Both the position numbers and the translations under genes were made by a program. Positions 21,047 to 30,039 of a stretch of DNA of 33,505 bases are shown here, piece by piece. Position 1 is the first letter of the stretch, and every line of letters begins with the position of its first letter. Under the pieces are notes generated by a model, which was given only the letters and a program-made list of their open reading frames with translations, had not been told where the DNA came from and did not search any database. The stretch comes from Candidatus Gottesmanbacteria bacterium RIFCSPLOWO2_01_FULL_39_12b (GTDB taxonomy: Bacteria > Patescibacteriota > Microgenomatia > 2-02-FULL-39-11), in assembly GCA_001780955.1 (NCBI GenBank), contig MFJR01000005.1:135-33639 (forward strand), given 5' to 3'.

Positions 21047-21629
21047 AACTGGTAAGCATTTTGTGTAATTTTTTTAATGCCCGAAATTGAAGGGCCCGTA
21101 CGGCATTTTCCTTTTTCCCTAATACGCTACCTATCTCCTGGTTTGATAATCCTTCAATAAATTTCATAATAATTATTTCCTTCTGATCAAGAGGCAACTT
21201 CTCTATGGCTTTTAATGTATGCTCGTGTTCTAGATTCTGTAATACGTTCTCTTCGAGATTTTGTTTTTCATCGATGACTGTCTCATCTAAAGTAGTTTTC
21301 CTGTTGTCTTTTTTGTAAAAATCAATTACTTGATTATGGGTAATTTTATATATCCATGCCCGAAAGCCTGCTCTCTCTTCGTCAAATGCTTCAAATCCTT
21401 TCCACGCTTTGAAAAAGACAATCTCTGTTATATCCTCTGCATCTTGCCGATTTTGATTTACTCTAAAAAAGATGTACCGGTAAATTGAATCGAAATACTT
21501 GAGATATAACTTCCCGTATGCCTCTTTGTCTCCTTTTTTTACTTTGTAGACTAAGATTTTATCTGTAAATATGTTCAAAGCGCTTTTCTTTTTCTTATAT
21601 AACGATAAAAGATGCATTTTGTTACGCAT
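21030..21629 (-). CDS. ECF-type RNA polymerase sigma factor
   Basis: 199 aa from ATG 21629 (a second ATG at 21617 is also possible; neither has a good ribosome site). Region 2: YLKYFDSIYRYIFFRVNQNR, then DAEDITEIVFFKAWKGFEAF and the DNA-melting WIYKITHNQVIDFYKK. Region 4 helix-turn-helix: LPLDQKEIIIMKFIEGLSNQ-EIGSVLG, then RALKKLHKML. Regions 1 and 3 are absent, as in the ECF group. It likely responds to an envelope signal through the overlapping DUF5667 protein and drives the downstream secreted-protein genes. Confidence 0.92.
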   Translation of the reverse strand: MRNKMHLLSLYKKKKSALNIFTDKILVYKVKKGDKEAYGKLYLKYFDSIYRYIFFRVNQNRQDAEDITEIVFFKAWKGFEAFDEERAGFRAWIYKITHNQVIDFYKKDNRKTTLDETVIDEKQNLEENVLQNLEHEHTLKAIEKLPLDQKEIIIMKFIEGLSNQEIGSVLGKKENAVRALQFRALKKLHKMLTSYGKPE

Positions 21630-21631
21630 AG

Positions 21632-21653
21632 AAAATAAAAACTCTCCCGAGAG
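21632..21653 (-). terminator. Short hairpin with T-run before the sigma gene
   Basis: Minus strand CTCTCGGGAGAG then TTTTTATTTT. The stem is only 4-5 bp. It may end the protease transcript or act as an attenuator in the sigma-gene leader. Confidence 0.4.
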
Positions 21654-21724
21654 GCAGGTAACATGGGGAAATTATCGTAATTTTATATGAAGGAATAACA
21701 ACCTATATAGAGACTTTCTTTCTA

Positions 21725-22489
21725 TCAATCCTCCGCCCAAATGATGAAAGTGAAGAGTTTGTGACCTTCGCCAAAATCGCGCTCGTACACTGCAACTTTT
21801 CCGTTGTTTTTCAACTCCTTGCCCCAGTCACTACGGTTTTCGAAATTCCCGCTGGCAATACTTGACTTAGTTTGACTTACCGTGGTGATACTGTCAAGAT
21901 GTTCGTAAATGATTCCTAACTCCTCATAATCATGGGCGTTTGGATATTCATTACTCGGTGGACCAGCTGGATTGTTTGTGTAATCCATGCACGTTCCCAA
22001 GTTGGTGTTACTGAAGTTTTCGTCCTGATGATCTAGCCCCAACGTATGACCAACTTCCTGGCACATGACGAGATTCTTCCATGCGGGTGTATTATATTTC
22101 GTTGTGCTGAAATACGTGTCATTAACTTTCGTCACGCCCTGGTAAATATGACTGCCGCTTGCCCAAATTTGCGCCAAACCCAGCCAACCGTTTTTGCCAT
22201 ATTTACTATTACATACTTCTACCCGTCCGCTGGTGGGCCGGCAGTTTTTCGGGTTGGCCAACCCAGGAACGATAGACGTATCTAAAACTGCTGACTGACT
22301 CCAATCAGAAGAGGTCGTACCAAGAAAGGAATCCCATGCATTCGATACATTATCACCAAGCTTAAGGGTAAATGGATTTGCAGTACGTCCCCAGTGATAA
22401 TTTCCCCATGAATGAGTTGCGCTAACGATTGGAGCAAAAGAGGCTAAAAAGACGACTAGTAAACTCAATACAAAGAATTTTCTTATCAT
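21725..22489 (-). CDS. Secreted matrixin-like metalloprotease with QExxH motif
   Basis: 254 aa. Signal peptide ~1-24 (FVLSLLVVFLASFAPIVSA). The zinc region reads QEVGHTLGLDH (144-154), matching HExxHxxGxxH except that Gln replaces the first His; the catalytic Glu145, His148 and His154 remain, and a Met-turn-like TCMDYT follows (166-171). Cys143/Cys167 and Cys83/Cys93 could form disulfides. My recollection is that similar QE-containing proteins exist in actinobacteria, which suggests a real subfamily and not a random mutation. Activity cannot be judged from sequence. Single gene with its own promoter (22509-22536). Confidence 0.75.
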   Translation of the reverse strand: MIRKFFVLSLLVVFLASFAPIVSATHSWGNYHWGRTANPFTLKLGDNVSNAWDSFLGTTSSDWSQSAVLDTSIVPGLANPKNCRPTSGRVEVCNSKYGKNGWLGLAQIWASGSHIYQGVTKVNDTYFSTTKYNTPAWKNLVMCQEVGHTLGLDHQDENFSNTNLGTCMDYTNNPAGPPSNEYPNAHDYEELGIIYEHLDSITTVSQTKSSIASGNFENRSDWGKELKNNGKVAVYERDFGEGHKLFTFIIWAED

Positions 22490-22508
22490 TTTATATTAAC
22501 TGCTATGT

Positions 22509-22536
22509 AGCATAACATACGAAAACCCGTTGTCAA
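22509..22536 (-). promoter_or_regulatory. Sigma70 promoter of the metalloprotease gene
   Basis: Minus strand TTGACA (22536-22531), a 16-nt spacer, TATGCT (22514-22509). A TGCTATGTAGCA palindrome (22501-22512) overlaps the -10 and start site and could be an operator. The leader is about 13 nt without a ribosome site. Confidence 0.75.
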
Positions 22537-22654
22537 GTCAGGATTTAGTGCCTTTTGCACAAATGTTATTTGACTGATATTATAACTGAGCTATCTTTAA
22601 AAACAAAAACAAAGCTTAAACCTTATATAAAAGAATTGTATAAAAGTATTAGTT

Positions 22655-25342
22655 TTAGCTGGTAGACAGCTCCGGATAGTGACACTTCTTCCATTTCTTA
22701 CCACTTCCACACCAACAAGGATCGTTTCTACCTAAGTTCGTCTTTTGTGACGATGGTTTAGAACCGGATCCGGTTGACTGTTTATTAAATTGTTGCTGGG
22801 CCGATTGTGAAATAGCGGTTTGTTGCTGCTGTCTCATAGCCATAATCTGATCCGGGGAAAGTTGCACCTGCACCTTAAAAATTCTGCGGGTGATTTCATA
22901 GTCAATACTCGAAACCAGTCGCTCAAACATCGAGAATGCTTCATTTTTATACTCAACAAGAGGATCCAGCTGTCCATAACCACGAAGTCCTATACCCTCA
23001 CGTAAATCATCTATGGCGTCCAGATGTTCCATCCAAAGATTATCAACTACCGAAAGTCCCACCCATTTCTCTATCTGGTGCATTATTTCAATCCCTACCT
23101 GATTTTCTTTTTGCTGATAGGTATCGTTAACTATTTGAGTAAGAAATTTGGTGACGTCTTCTACCCCTTTCAGTTGTTCCAGATGGTTAATCAGATTTTT
23201 TTGGGATTCGGGATCAAAGGGAACAATCGTAATAAACTCCTGTATAATCTTTTCTTTTTCGCCGGAAGTTAAACCTTCAATACTATACGTGTTTACCAAA
23301 CCAGTAGTTTGGTTAATCATTTTATCTAAAATCATTTCCTTAAGATTTTCCTCGGCCACTATCTGGCGTCTTAGTTTATAAATAATTTCTCTCTGTTTAT
23401 TTAAAACATCATCATATTCAACCAGATGTTTTCTTGAATCAAAATTAAATCCCTCTACTTTTACCTGTGCTTGCTCTATGGCCCGGCTGACCATCCCATG
23501 TTCAAGGGGTACATCCTCCGGCAGTTTAAATATGGTCATAAGACGCGCTACCTGCTCGCCTCCAAAAAGTCTCATAATGTCATCATCCAGGGCTACATAA
23601 AAACGGCTGGCACCCGGATCTCCCTGCCTGCCGCTCCGGCCGCGGAGCTGATTGTCGATCCTTCTCGACTCATGTCTTTCCGTTCCTATCACACACAGTC
23701 CTCCGAGCTTTACAACTGCTTCGTGATCGATCTTCCACTGCTTCATTAACTGGTCATATTGATCTAATTGGGCAGTACTGGACGGAGGAGAACCACCAAG
23801 TATGATATCGACTCCTCGACCGGCCATGTTAGTAGCCACAGTTACCGCCCCTTTTTTCCCTGCATTGGTAATAATAGCGGCTTCTCCCTCATGATTTTTA
23901 GCATTAAGCAGTTCATGAGGTACTCCAGACTTTCGAAGAATTTCTGACAGCAACTCATTTTTTTCAATCGAGGTAGTCCCGACTAAAACTGGTTGGCCTT
24001 TCTTGTACAGATTGGCAATCTCGGTTGCCACCGCTATAAATTTAGCTTTTGTCGTTTTATAGACCATATCCGGCGAATCATGCCTGATCATCGGTCTATG
24101 AGTAGGAATTATGACTACATCAAGGTTATAAATCTTATGGAATTCTTCTGCTTCAGTAGCTGCTGTTCCGGTCATGCCGGAAAGTTTTTCATACATCCTG
24201 AAATAATTTTGAAGTGAAACCGTGGCCAGCGTTTTTGATTCTTGCTGGATTGTGACTCCTTCTTTAGCTTCAATTGCCTGATGTAGTCCTTCCGAAAATC
24301 GCCTGCCTTGTAAAAGTCTTCCCGTAAACTCATCTACGATGACCACCTGATTATCTTTGACGACGTATTCTTTGTCTTTTCTAAAAAGTGTTTTAGCTTT
24401 CAAAGCCGCTTCAATATGATGAACTGTGGCAAAATCTTTCTCATAAAGATTAGTCACACCCAGCATCTTTTCTACCTCACTAATTCCCTTCTCTGTCAAA
24501 TGAGCCGTATGCAATTTTTCATCTATCACAAAATCTGATTCTTTACCAAGCCTCTCAACAATACGGGCATAATCATAGTATTTTTTGGTCGGTTCCATAT
24601 CAGGAGCAGAAATAATATGGGGAGTCCTTGCCTCATCGATCAGTACTGAATCGACTTCATCAACTACCGCGAAATGAAAACCACGCTGTGCCAGCTGAGA
24701 TGATTCAGATATCATGTTGTCTCTAAGGTAATCAAAACCGAATTCGCTATTTATGCCGTAAGTGACATCTGACAGGTAAGCTTCTTTTCGCGTCACTGGC
24801 CGCAGATGTATTAACCGCCAATCAGTAGCATTTTTATCCTCATAAGAGGGATCATAGATAAAAGACTGATCATGGATGATGGCTGAAGTTGATAAACCTA
24901 AAAGATGAAAAATCGGACCCATCCAGCCGCAGTCGCGCCGGGCCAGGTAATCGTTAACGGTTACGAGGTGTACCCCGCGACCGGTAAGCGCATTTAAATA
25001 GAGGGCTGGAATAGAAGATAATGTTTTACCCTCACCCGTCTTTTGTTCGGCGACAGCTCCCCTATGCAGGCATATTGCCGCAATCATTTGCACGTCAAAG
25101 TGGCGTTCACCGATTGTCCGTTGGGCTGCTTCACGCACCAGGGCGAAGGATTCGGGTAAGATATCATCAAGAGTTTTTCCGTCAGCCAGTACATTTTTAA
25201 ACTCAGCCGTTTTTTGACCAAAATCACTATCTTTTATTTTTCTTATCTTTTCCTCAAACGAATTTATGGTGGCCACAAGAGGTCTAATCCTCGTTAATTC
25301 TTTTTCGTTAGAATCAAATAATCGACCTAAGAACTTAAGCAT
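22655..25342 (-). CDS. secA: Preprotein translocase ATPase SecA
   Basis: 895 aa, full length. Motor domain with TGEGKT (102-107), DEVD (228-231) followed by SVLIDEARTP, the MTGTAATEAEEF segment, NMAGRGVDIILGG and ERHESRRIDNQLRGRSGRQG. The C-terminus has a Gln/Ser linker and a complete zinc tail (CWCGSGKKWKKCH) that binds SecB or ribosomes in other bacteria. It drives export through SecYEG, which this window needs for its many signal-peptide proteins. 22 nt downstream of the ATP-grasp gene, so probably cotranscribed from the promoter at 26436-26464. Confidence 0.98.
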   Translation of the reverse strand: MLKFLGRLFDSNEKELTRIRPLVATINSFEEKIRKIKDSDFGQKTAEFKNVLADGKTLDDILPESFALVREAAQRTIGERHFDVQMIAAICLHRGAVAEQKTGEGKTLSSIPALYLNALTGRGVHLVTVNDYLARRDCGWMGPIFHLLGLSTSAIIHDQSFIYDPSYEDKNATDWRLIHLRPVTRKEAYLSDVTYGINSEFGFDYLRDNMISESSQLAQRGFHFAVVDEVDSVLIDEARTPHIISAPDMEPTKKYYDYARIVERLGKESDFVIDEKLHTAHLTEKGISEVEKMLGVTNLYEKDFATVHHIEAALKAKTLFRKDKEYVVKDNQVVIVDEFTGRLLQGRRFSEGLHQAIEAKEGVTIQQESKTLATVSLQNYFRMYEKLSGMTGTAATEAEEFHKIYNLDVVIIPTHRPMIRHDSPDMVYKTTKAKFIAVATEIANLYKKGQPVLVGTTSIEKNELLSEILRKSGVPHELLNAKNHEGEAAIITNAGKKGAVTVATNMAGRGVDIILGGSPPSSTAQLDQYDQLMKQWKIDHEAVVKLGGLCVIGTERHESRRIDNQLRGRSGRQGDPGASRFYVALDDDIMRLFGGEQVARLMTIFKLPEDVPLEHGMVSRAIEQAQVKVEGFNFDSRKHLVEYDDVLNKQREIIYKLRRQIVAEENLKEMILDKMINQTTGLVNTYSIEGLTSGEKEKIIQEFITIVPFDPESQKNLINHLEQLKGVEDVTKFLTQIVNDTYQQKENQVGIEIMHQIEKWVGLSVVDNLWMEHLDAIDDLREGIGLRGYGQLDPLVEYKNEAFSMFERLVSSIDYEITRRIFKVQVQLSPDQIMAMRQQQQTAISQSAQQQFNKQSTGSGSKPSSQKTNLGRNDPCWCGSGKKWKKCHYPELSTS

Positions 25343-25364
25343 AAGGAACTAATTGTATCACGTT

Positions 25365-26423
25365 TCAGAGGCGTGCAGAAGCTGTTTTGACTATTTCTTT
25401 TAAAAAAGACTGGTAATCATATCCGGCGGCTTTTGCGCTTCTAATAGCGCCGTCAGTTGGTCCTATACCAGGATTAAGATTAACTTCCAGAAAAAATGGG
25501 GTATTGTCTGTGCCAAGTCTGACGTCAATTCTCGCATAATCTCTACAACCGCATTTCTTGTAAGCTTTTAGAACTAGCTCTTTTATTTTCTGTTCTATGA
25601 TAACGTCTAAATCAGCCGGACATACTCCGGGCGTATCCTTGTAACTATCAGATTGCTTTAACCATTTTGCTTCAAAATCAACAATTTTCCACTTCTTTTC
25701 TATCTTAAAAGATGAGCCAAAAATAATTTCTGATATAGGTAATACTTTTGCATGTGAATTATTACCAATAATCGTGATATTTAATTCTCTTCCTTCAATA
25801 TATTCTTCTACAAGGAGTGGTTCACGATATGTCCTGATAAGATATTCAAGCCTTTCTCCAAGTCCGGCTTTTGAGATCACCACCGAATTATTATGAATTC
25901 CCAAACTGCAATCTTCACCTTTGGGTTTTACTATTAAGGGAAATTTTAATTGCGGTTCCAGCTGGTCCTCCGGTGAAACAAAAATTTGGAATTTAGGAGT
26001 CGGAATATTATTATCAATAAATTTCTTCTTGGTGGCAACTTTGTCTGTTGTCAGTATTATGGCCCGGCTTCCTGCTCCGGTAAAGGGTAATTGTGACTTT
26101 TCCAGTATTTTTACAACCTCTGCTTCAGTTTTGGTTACTGAGCCGATTCCATAAGCTAAATTAAAAATAAGATCTGTTTTAAGTTCAAAAATCTTTCCGA
26201 CTGTTTGTTCATTCAATTCAAATAAATCTACCGCAAACCCCGATTCTTTTAGTGTCGTAAAAATTTCACGGGCGGTAGAAACCGTATCTTCATCTGCCAA
26301 GAGATCTTCTTTTTCGCCATAATTCAAATTCTGCACCACATTATATATAACAGTAATATGTCGGATTCTTTTTTGGGGAAGAACAACTCTCGGAACGACT
26401 AAAAGAGAAGGGTCAGGATTCAT
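25365..26423 (-). CDS. ATP-grasp ligase, D-alanine--D-alanine ligase-like
   Basis: 352 aa. ATP-grasp core: DKVATKKKF (127-135), KPKGEDCSLGI (166-176), VEEYIEGREL (205-214), then metal-binding ARIDVRLG and EVNLNPGIGP near 317-330. The order matches Ddl, but the N-terminal lobe lacks the usual Ddl Gly/Ser-Glu signature and the metal loop reads NLNPG where Ddl has NTxPG. It may make D-Ala-D-Ala for peptidoglycan or another dipeptide-like product. A near-consensus promoter lies directly before the ATG. Confidence 0.75.
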   Translation of the reverse strand: MNPDPSLLVVPRVVLPQKRIRHITVIYNVVQNLNYGEKEDLLADEDTVSTAREIFTTLKESGFAVDLFELNEQTVGKIFELKTDLIFNLAYGIGSVTKTEAEVVKILEKSQLPFTGAGSRAIILTTDKVATKKKFIDNNIPTPKFQIFVSPEDQLEPQLKFPLIVKPKGEDCSLGIHNNSVVISKAGLGERLEYLIRTYREPLLVEEYIEGRELNITIIGNNSHAKVLPISEIIFGSSFKIEKKWKIVDFEAKWLKQSDSYKDTPGVCPADLDVIIEQKIKELVLKAYKKCGCRDYARIDVRLGTDNTPFFLEVNLNPGIGPTDGAIRSAKAAGYDYQSFLKEIVKTASARL

Positions 26424-26435
26424 GGTATATCAAAA

Positions 26436-26464
26436 AACTTAAGCTATTTTTATTTACTTGTCAA
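26436..26464 (-). promoter_or_regulatory. Sigma70 promoter of the ATP-grasp/secA unit
   Basis: Minus strand TTGACA (26464-26459), a 17-nt spacer, TAAGTT (26441-26436). The ATG at 26423 is about 12 nt past the -10, leaving a leader of only a few bases. Confidence 0.6.
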
Positions 26465-26494
26465 GAGAGTAATTTATAATTTGTTTAGGAGAAA

Positions 26495-27058
26495 TTAAAG
26501 TCCTAACTCTTGATGGATATTTTGCATTGCGGTTAACGCAAGACGGATAAATTCCGATAAGGGAATTCCCAATTTTTCCTCACAGGTTTTGATCTGTTCC
26601 CGATGAACTCCGGCCGCAAAGGCTTTCGTATCCCATTTTTTCATTACCGAATCAACAGTAACGGTATTTAATTTCTTTTCCGGACGTACTAAAGTCACCG
26701 CCACAATCAAACCCGTTAATTCGTCACAACAATAAAGAGACCATTCTAAATTATTTTTCGGAGGGTATTGTCCTGTATGAGCGTAGTTATGAGAAAGAAT
26801 CGCGTTTAAAATATCTTGGTTAGTTTCACCTGTTTCCTTAAGCCATTGGTTCATTTTGATGGTATGTTGTTTGGGGTCGTTTTTTGTCTCCTCGTAATCT
26901 CCGTCGTGAAGTAATCCGACAATACCCCATATTTCTTCATCCTCACCGAAATGCCTTGCTAATGCCCGCATAACTGCTTCTACCGAGTAGCAATGACGAC
27001 GCAAGTTAGGATTTTGCATATGACTATGAAGTAAATTTAAGGCTTCTTCTCTTTTCAT
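26495..27058 (-). CDS. HD-domain phosphohydrolase
   Basis: 187 aa. The HD metal-site residues are visible: His22 (RRHCYSVEAVMRAL), His51-Asp52 (GLLHDGDYEETKND), His near 90 (AILSHNYAHTG) and Asp near 112 (CCDELTGLIVAV). Proteins of this group cleave phosphoester bonds of nucleotides or other small molecules; the substrate is unknown. The ATG sits in a 4-nt overlap with the LysRS stop, so it is the last gene of the lysine/LysRS operon. Confidence 0.85.
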   Translation of the reverse strand: MKREEALNLLHSHMQNPNLRRHCYSVEAVMRALARHFGEDEEIWGIVGLLHDGDYEETKNDPKQHTIKMNQWLKETGETNQDILNAILSHNYAHTGQYPPKNNLEWSLYCCDELTGLIVAVTLVRPEKKLNTVTVDSVMKKWDTKAFAAGVHREQIKTCEEKLGIPLSEFIRLALTAMQNIHQELGL

Positions 27059-29373
27059 ACGACTACTCCTTCAAATTCAACTTTTCCACCAGCGTATTCT
27101 ACTATATTGATAACTGCTTCGTGAAGGGTCTCCCAAACTCTTTGAGGAGTTATATCAAAAATCCCATCAACATTGATCCATATATTGGTCGTATCTACGG
27201 TAACCATGGTTCGTTTGGCATCGCGGTAATTAAAATCGATATTGTATCCTCCTTCTTTATCATAATAAGCCAGTTCTTTTGAAGTGTATTTTGTAGGTTC
27301 TTCATCTCCTAAGAGCAAAATTTCATCTCCTTCTTTGGCAAATCGAAGTATCGTAGGAAATTTCAGCCGGTCGAAATCAAAAGCACCCACCGATACTTTC
27401 TGTTTCATTACCACTAGATTGTAAGCATCAACACAGGTATTGATGGAGTATAAACCTTTTCCTAAAACTACACGCCTCAGCAATGCTTCAGGAGACGGCC
27501 GGCGGGAATGCCAATCGATACCCATCTCCTTATATAATTTCCGGTAACTCTGAATCTCCCTATACTGACCCAGCTGTTCTGTAGTCAACCCTTTCAAATT
27601 AGCAAGAAATTTTTCTTTTTCTTTCTCTAGTACAGCATCTCTTCGGGCAATTGTAACATTTTTGATTAAGGCAATTCCAACAGAAACAGACGGATACATT
27701 TCTTTAACCTTTCTTTCAATTGAAAACAGGCTAGATCTGGAAATGGATTTAATTGTTGCAAATGAAGACTCCTTTTCTACTTCTTCCTGCGAAGCTTCCT
27801 TCAGTCTATGAATTATTTGATCTTTGTCATAATGCAATAAGAACCACGCAGCTTTAGGACCGTGTTTTTTGCCTAAAAAGGCAGTATAGATAGCTGTAAA
27901 TGCTTTGTTTGAATCCAAATTTAATTCTTGAGAAAGATTATAAAGAGCAATCTGTAATTTATCCGCGTCGTTAATTCTGCTTATAAGATCTATTACTCTT
28001 TGAAGGTACTCTTTCTGTTTATCACTAAGTTTTACGGCTTCCTCAGGTAATTTTTCCGTCATATGAAACCTGTATTCATCCGGAGAATATTTTTTTATCC
28101 ATATCCTGGCGTATTTTTCTCTCTCGGAAAGTATACTTTTTTCTTCCGTGGTTAATTCTGATCCTTTTATTTCTGAAAATCTTGAACCTAACTCAACTGC
28201 CGGATGCTGGAAATAGTTTGCAACGCCTCTGAAACGCGGAATGAATAGTTTAGGATTTTTTTGTGGTAAATTATTTAACTGAGAATACTCAAATATTCGG
28301 GATAAGGTTTCATCCGAATCAGTATTAAACGCCTGCCAACATCTGTCGTATTCATCGAAAAGATCCGGAATAACCATATTTCCTACAGGATCAAAATTTA
28401 TCGCTCCACGGTAGTCACTTCGGGTAAATAGAAACCGCAAGAGATAAGGCGGAATGATATCCGATACTTCCTTTGCCGAAGTCCCAAGACCTTTGGAAGA
28501 AGACATTTTTCTGCCTCCTATGAGGAAAAACTCATAAGGCACCGGGTATGGCACAGGATAATTCAAAACTCTTTCACAAACCAGTTTTGCCACATCATGG
28601 CTGCCGCCAGCGCTCATGTGATCTTTACCTGCCCCTTCAACGGTTACCCCAATTAACTGCCATTTTACTGGCCATTCGACTTTCCAGGATAATTTACCTA
28701 CAAATTTGCCGTTACCGCTGAACGGAGAAACTTCCGCTTCTAAACCGCACCCTTTAGTCCAAGTAACGGCATCCTCCTGACAGAAAAATTTAACTTTTTC
28801 TCCATTCCAAGCATTTACTCTAGTTGTTGATTCCTTCATACACCGGGGACAGACTATCTGAAATGGATACCAGTCGGGAGCCATTTTTTTCTTATACATT
28901 TCCTCATATATTTCTCGTATCTCCGCTGCCTTATCTAAACAAATTTTTATATAATCATTCATTTTTCCCGTTTTATAAAATTCGCTCGACCAAAGAATTT
29001 TTGCACGGCATCCTAGCCTGTTGAAAACCTCTATAAACTCTTCGGCAAAATGCCTGGCGTAGTTTTCACTTTTTTCATCAGGTGAGGGAACCGTAAAAAG
29101 AGGCTGACCTAAATATTTATCCCATTTTTCTTTCTCTAAATACACAGGCAGCGCATCCATCGGATCGTGATCGTCAAAAACGTAAGTAAACGTGGCCTCC
29201 TCTCCGGCGTGTTTGAGAGCCCGCCAAACCAATTCATGAATAAGAACTCCGCGTAAAGATCCCACGTGGATCCTTCCCGAGGGTGTTTTCATGTCATCCA
29301 CCCAGTAGGGTTTGTATTTTCCTGATCTTATTATTTCTTTGGCAATTTTATCGGCCCAATACATATCAGTCAC
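27055..29373 (-). CDS. lysS: Class I lysyl-tRNA synthetase fused to a B3/B4 domain
   Basis: 772 aa; class I (archaeal-type) LysRS is normally about 500-550. Residues ~1-530 are the synthetase: PSGRIHVGS (31-39, HIGH motif), a zinc-like pair CPRC (175-178) with Cys198 and Cys209, GGRKMSSSKG (286-295, KMSKS), then the helical anticodon-binding part. Residues ~545-772 match the B3/B4 fold found in the PheRS beta chain and as free-standing proteins: MYPSVSVGIALIKN, RRPSPEALLRRVVLGKGL, VDAYNLVVMK, VGAFDFDRL, NYRDAKRTMVTVDTTNIWI. In PheRS this fold edits mischarged tRNA; the same job here is inference. Overlaps the genes on both sides by 4 nt. Confidence 0.92.
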   Translation of the reverse strand: MTDMYWADKIAKEIIRSGKYKPYWVDDMKTPSGRIHVGSLRGVLIHELVWRALKHAGEEATFTYVFDDHDPMDALPVYLEKEKWDKYLGQPLFTVPSPDEKSENYARHFAEEFIEVFNRLGCRAKILWSSEFYKTGKMNDYIKICLDKAAEIREIYEEMYKKKMAPDWYPFQIVCPRCMKESTTRVNAWNGEKVKFFCQEDAVTWTKGCGLEAEVSPFSGNGKFVGKLSWKVEWPVKWQLIGVTVEGAGKDHMSAGGSHDVAKLVCERVLNYPVPYPVPYEFFLIGGRKMSSSKGLGTSAKEVSDIIPPYLLRFLFTRSDYRGAINFDPVGNMVIPDLFDEYDRCWQAFNTDSDETLSRIFEYSQLNNLPQKNPKLFIPRFRGVANYFQHPAVELGSRFSEIKGSELTTEEKSILSEREKYARIWIKKYSPDEYRFHMTEKLPEEAVKLSDKQKEYLQRVIDLISRINDADKLQIALYNLSQELNLDSNKAFTAIYTAFLGKKHGPKAAWFLLHYDKDQIIHRLKEASQEEVEKESSFATIKSISRSSLFSIERKVKEMYPSVSVGIALIKNVTIARRDAVLEKEKEKFLANLKGLTTEQLGQYREIQSYRKLYKEMGIDWHSRRPSPEALLRRVVLGKGLYSINTCVDAYNLVVMKQKVSVGAFDFDRLKFPTILRFAKEGDEILLLGDEEPTKYTSKELAYYDKEGGYNIDFNYRDAKRTMVTVDTTNIWINVDGIFDITPQRVWETLHEAVINIVEYAGGKVEFEGVVV

Positions 29374-30032
29374 AATAATAGTATTTCACTTTTTTTCATA
29401 TTTCTCCACTGGTATGAACCGATAGGTTCGGAACAAACAAGAGTTATATCGTCATCCTGATAATACCTGATCCCAAAATAATCTTTATTACTTTCATATT
29501 CACAGAGCACGTAAAATTTACCGTCGTAGACTACGCCGATGTTCATACCTTCGACTTTCTTGGCATTATTGACTATCAATCGGTCAACTTGGCGAAGTGC
29601 CTCGTCAGTAGAATTTTTTCTTATATTCTGTTTCAAAAGCGAAAATATTTTTTGTGCTCCTATTTTTCCGTCAAGCGGCATTGACAGACTGACGCCGCGA
29701 ACCATACCGTTAAAAACGAAACATAAAGAATCTTCAATATATGGCTGGTTATATTCAATTATCCCTTTCTGATTGGGAAAACATGAACTCCTGGCATGAA
29801 CCGCAAAAAGTTTTGTTTTCGGAATAGTCTCGAACCGGTTAATCTCATCCCAAACTGGAGTTAATGATTTCTTCAATTCCCATTTACCGGCCATCCGCCA
29901 GGCAATACCGTAACCGTCTCCCTGCCAGTCGCCATCGGGAGCCCGGCTTTTTTCACACATTGAAGCAAACTCATCGAGAAGTTTTTCTGGTTTAATTTTA
30001 TTTTTTGATCTAACTAGTAAAAATCGGCACAT
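29370..30032 (-). CDS. Class II glutamine amidotransferase (YafJ/EgtC-like)
   Basis: 220 aa starting MCRFLLVRS, so Cys2 becomes the N-terminal nucleophile after Met removal. Other family marks: GDGYGIAW (~39-46), VHARSS (~79-84), NQPY, FVFNGMV (~105-111). These domains release ammonia from glutamine or act as gamma-glutamyl hydrolases; no synthetase partner is fused. It is packed between lysJ (7 nt) and the LysRS gene (4-nt overlap), so it may act on a LysW-glutamyl or amino-acid intermediate, which is inference only. Confidence 0.88.
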   Translation of the reverse strand: MCRFLLVRSKNKIKPEKLLDEFASMCEKSRAPDGDWQGDGYGIAWRMAGKWELKKSLTPVWDEINRFETIPKTKLFAVHARSSCFPNQKGIIEYNQPYIEDSLCFVFNGMVRGVSLSMPLDGKIGAQKIFSLLKQNIRKNSTDEALRQVDRLIVNNAKKVEGMNIGVVYDGKFYVLCEYESNKDYFGIRYYQDDDITLVCSEPIGSYQWRNMKKSEILLL

Positions 30033-30039
30033 TTTAACG

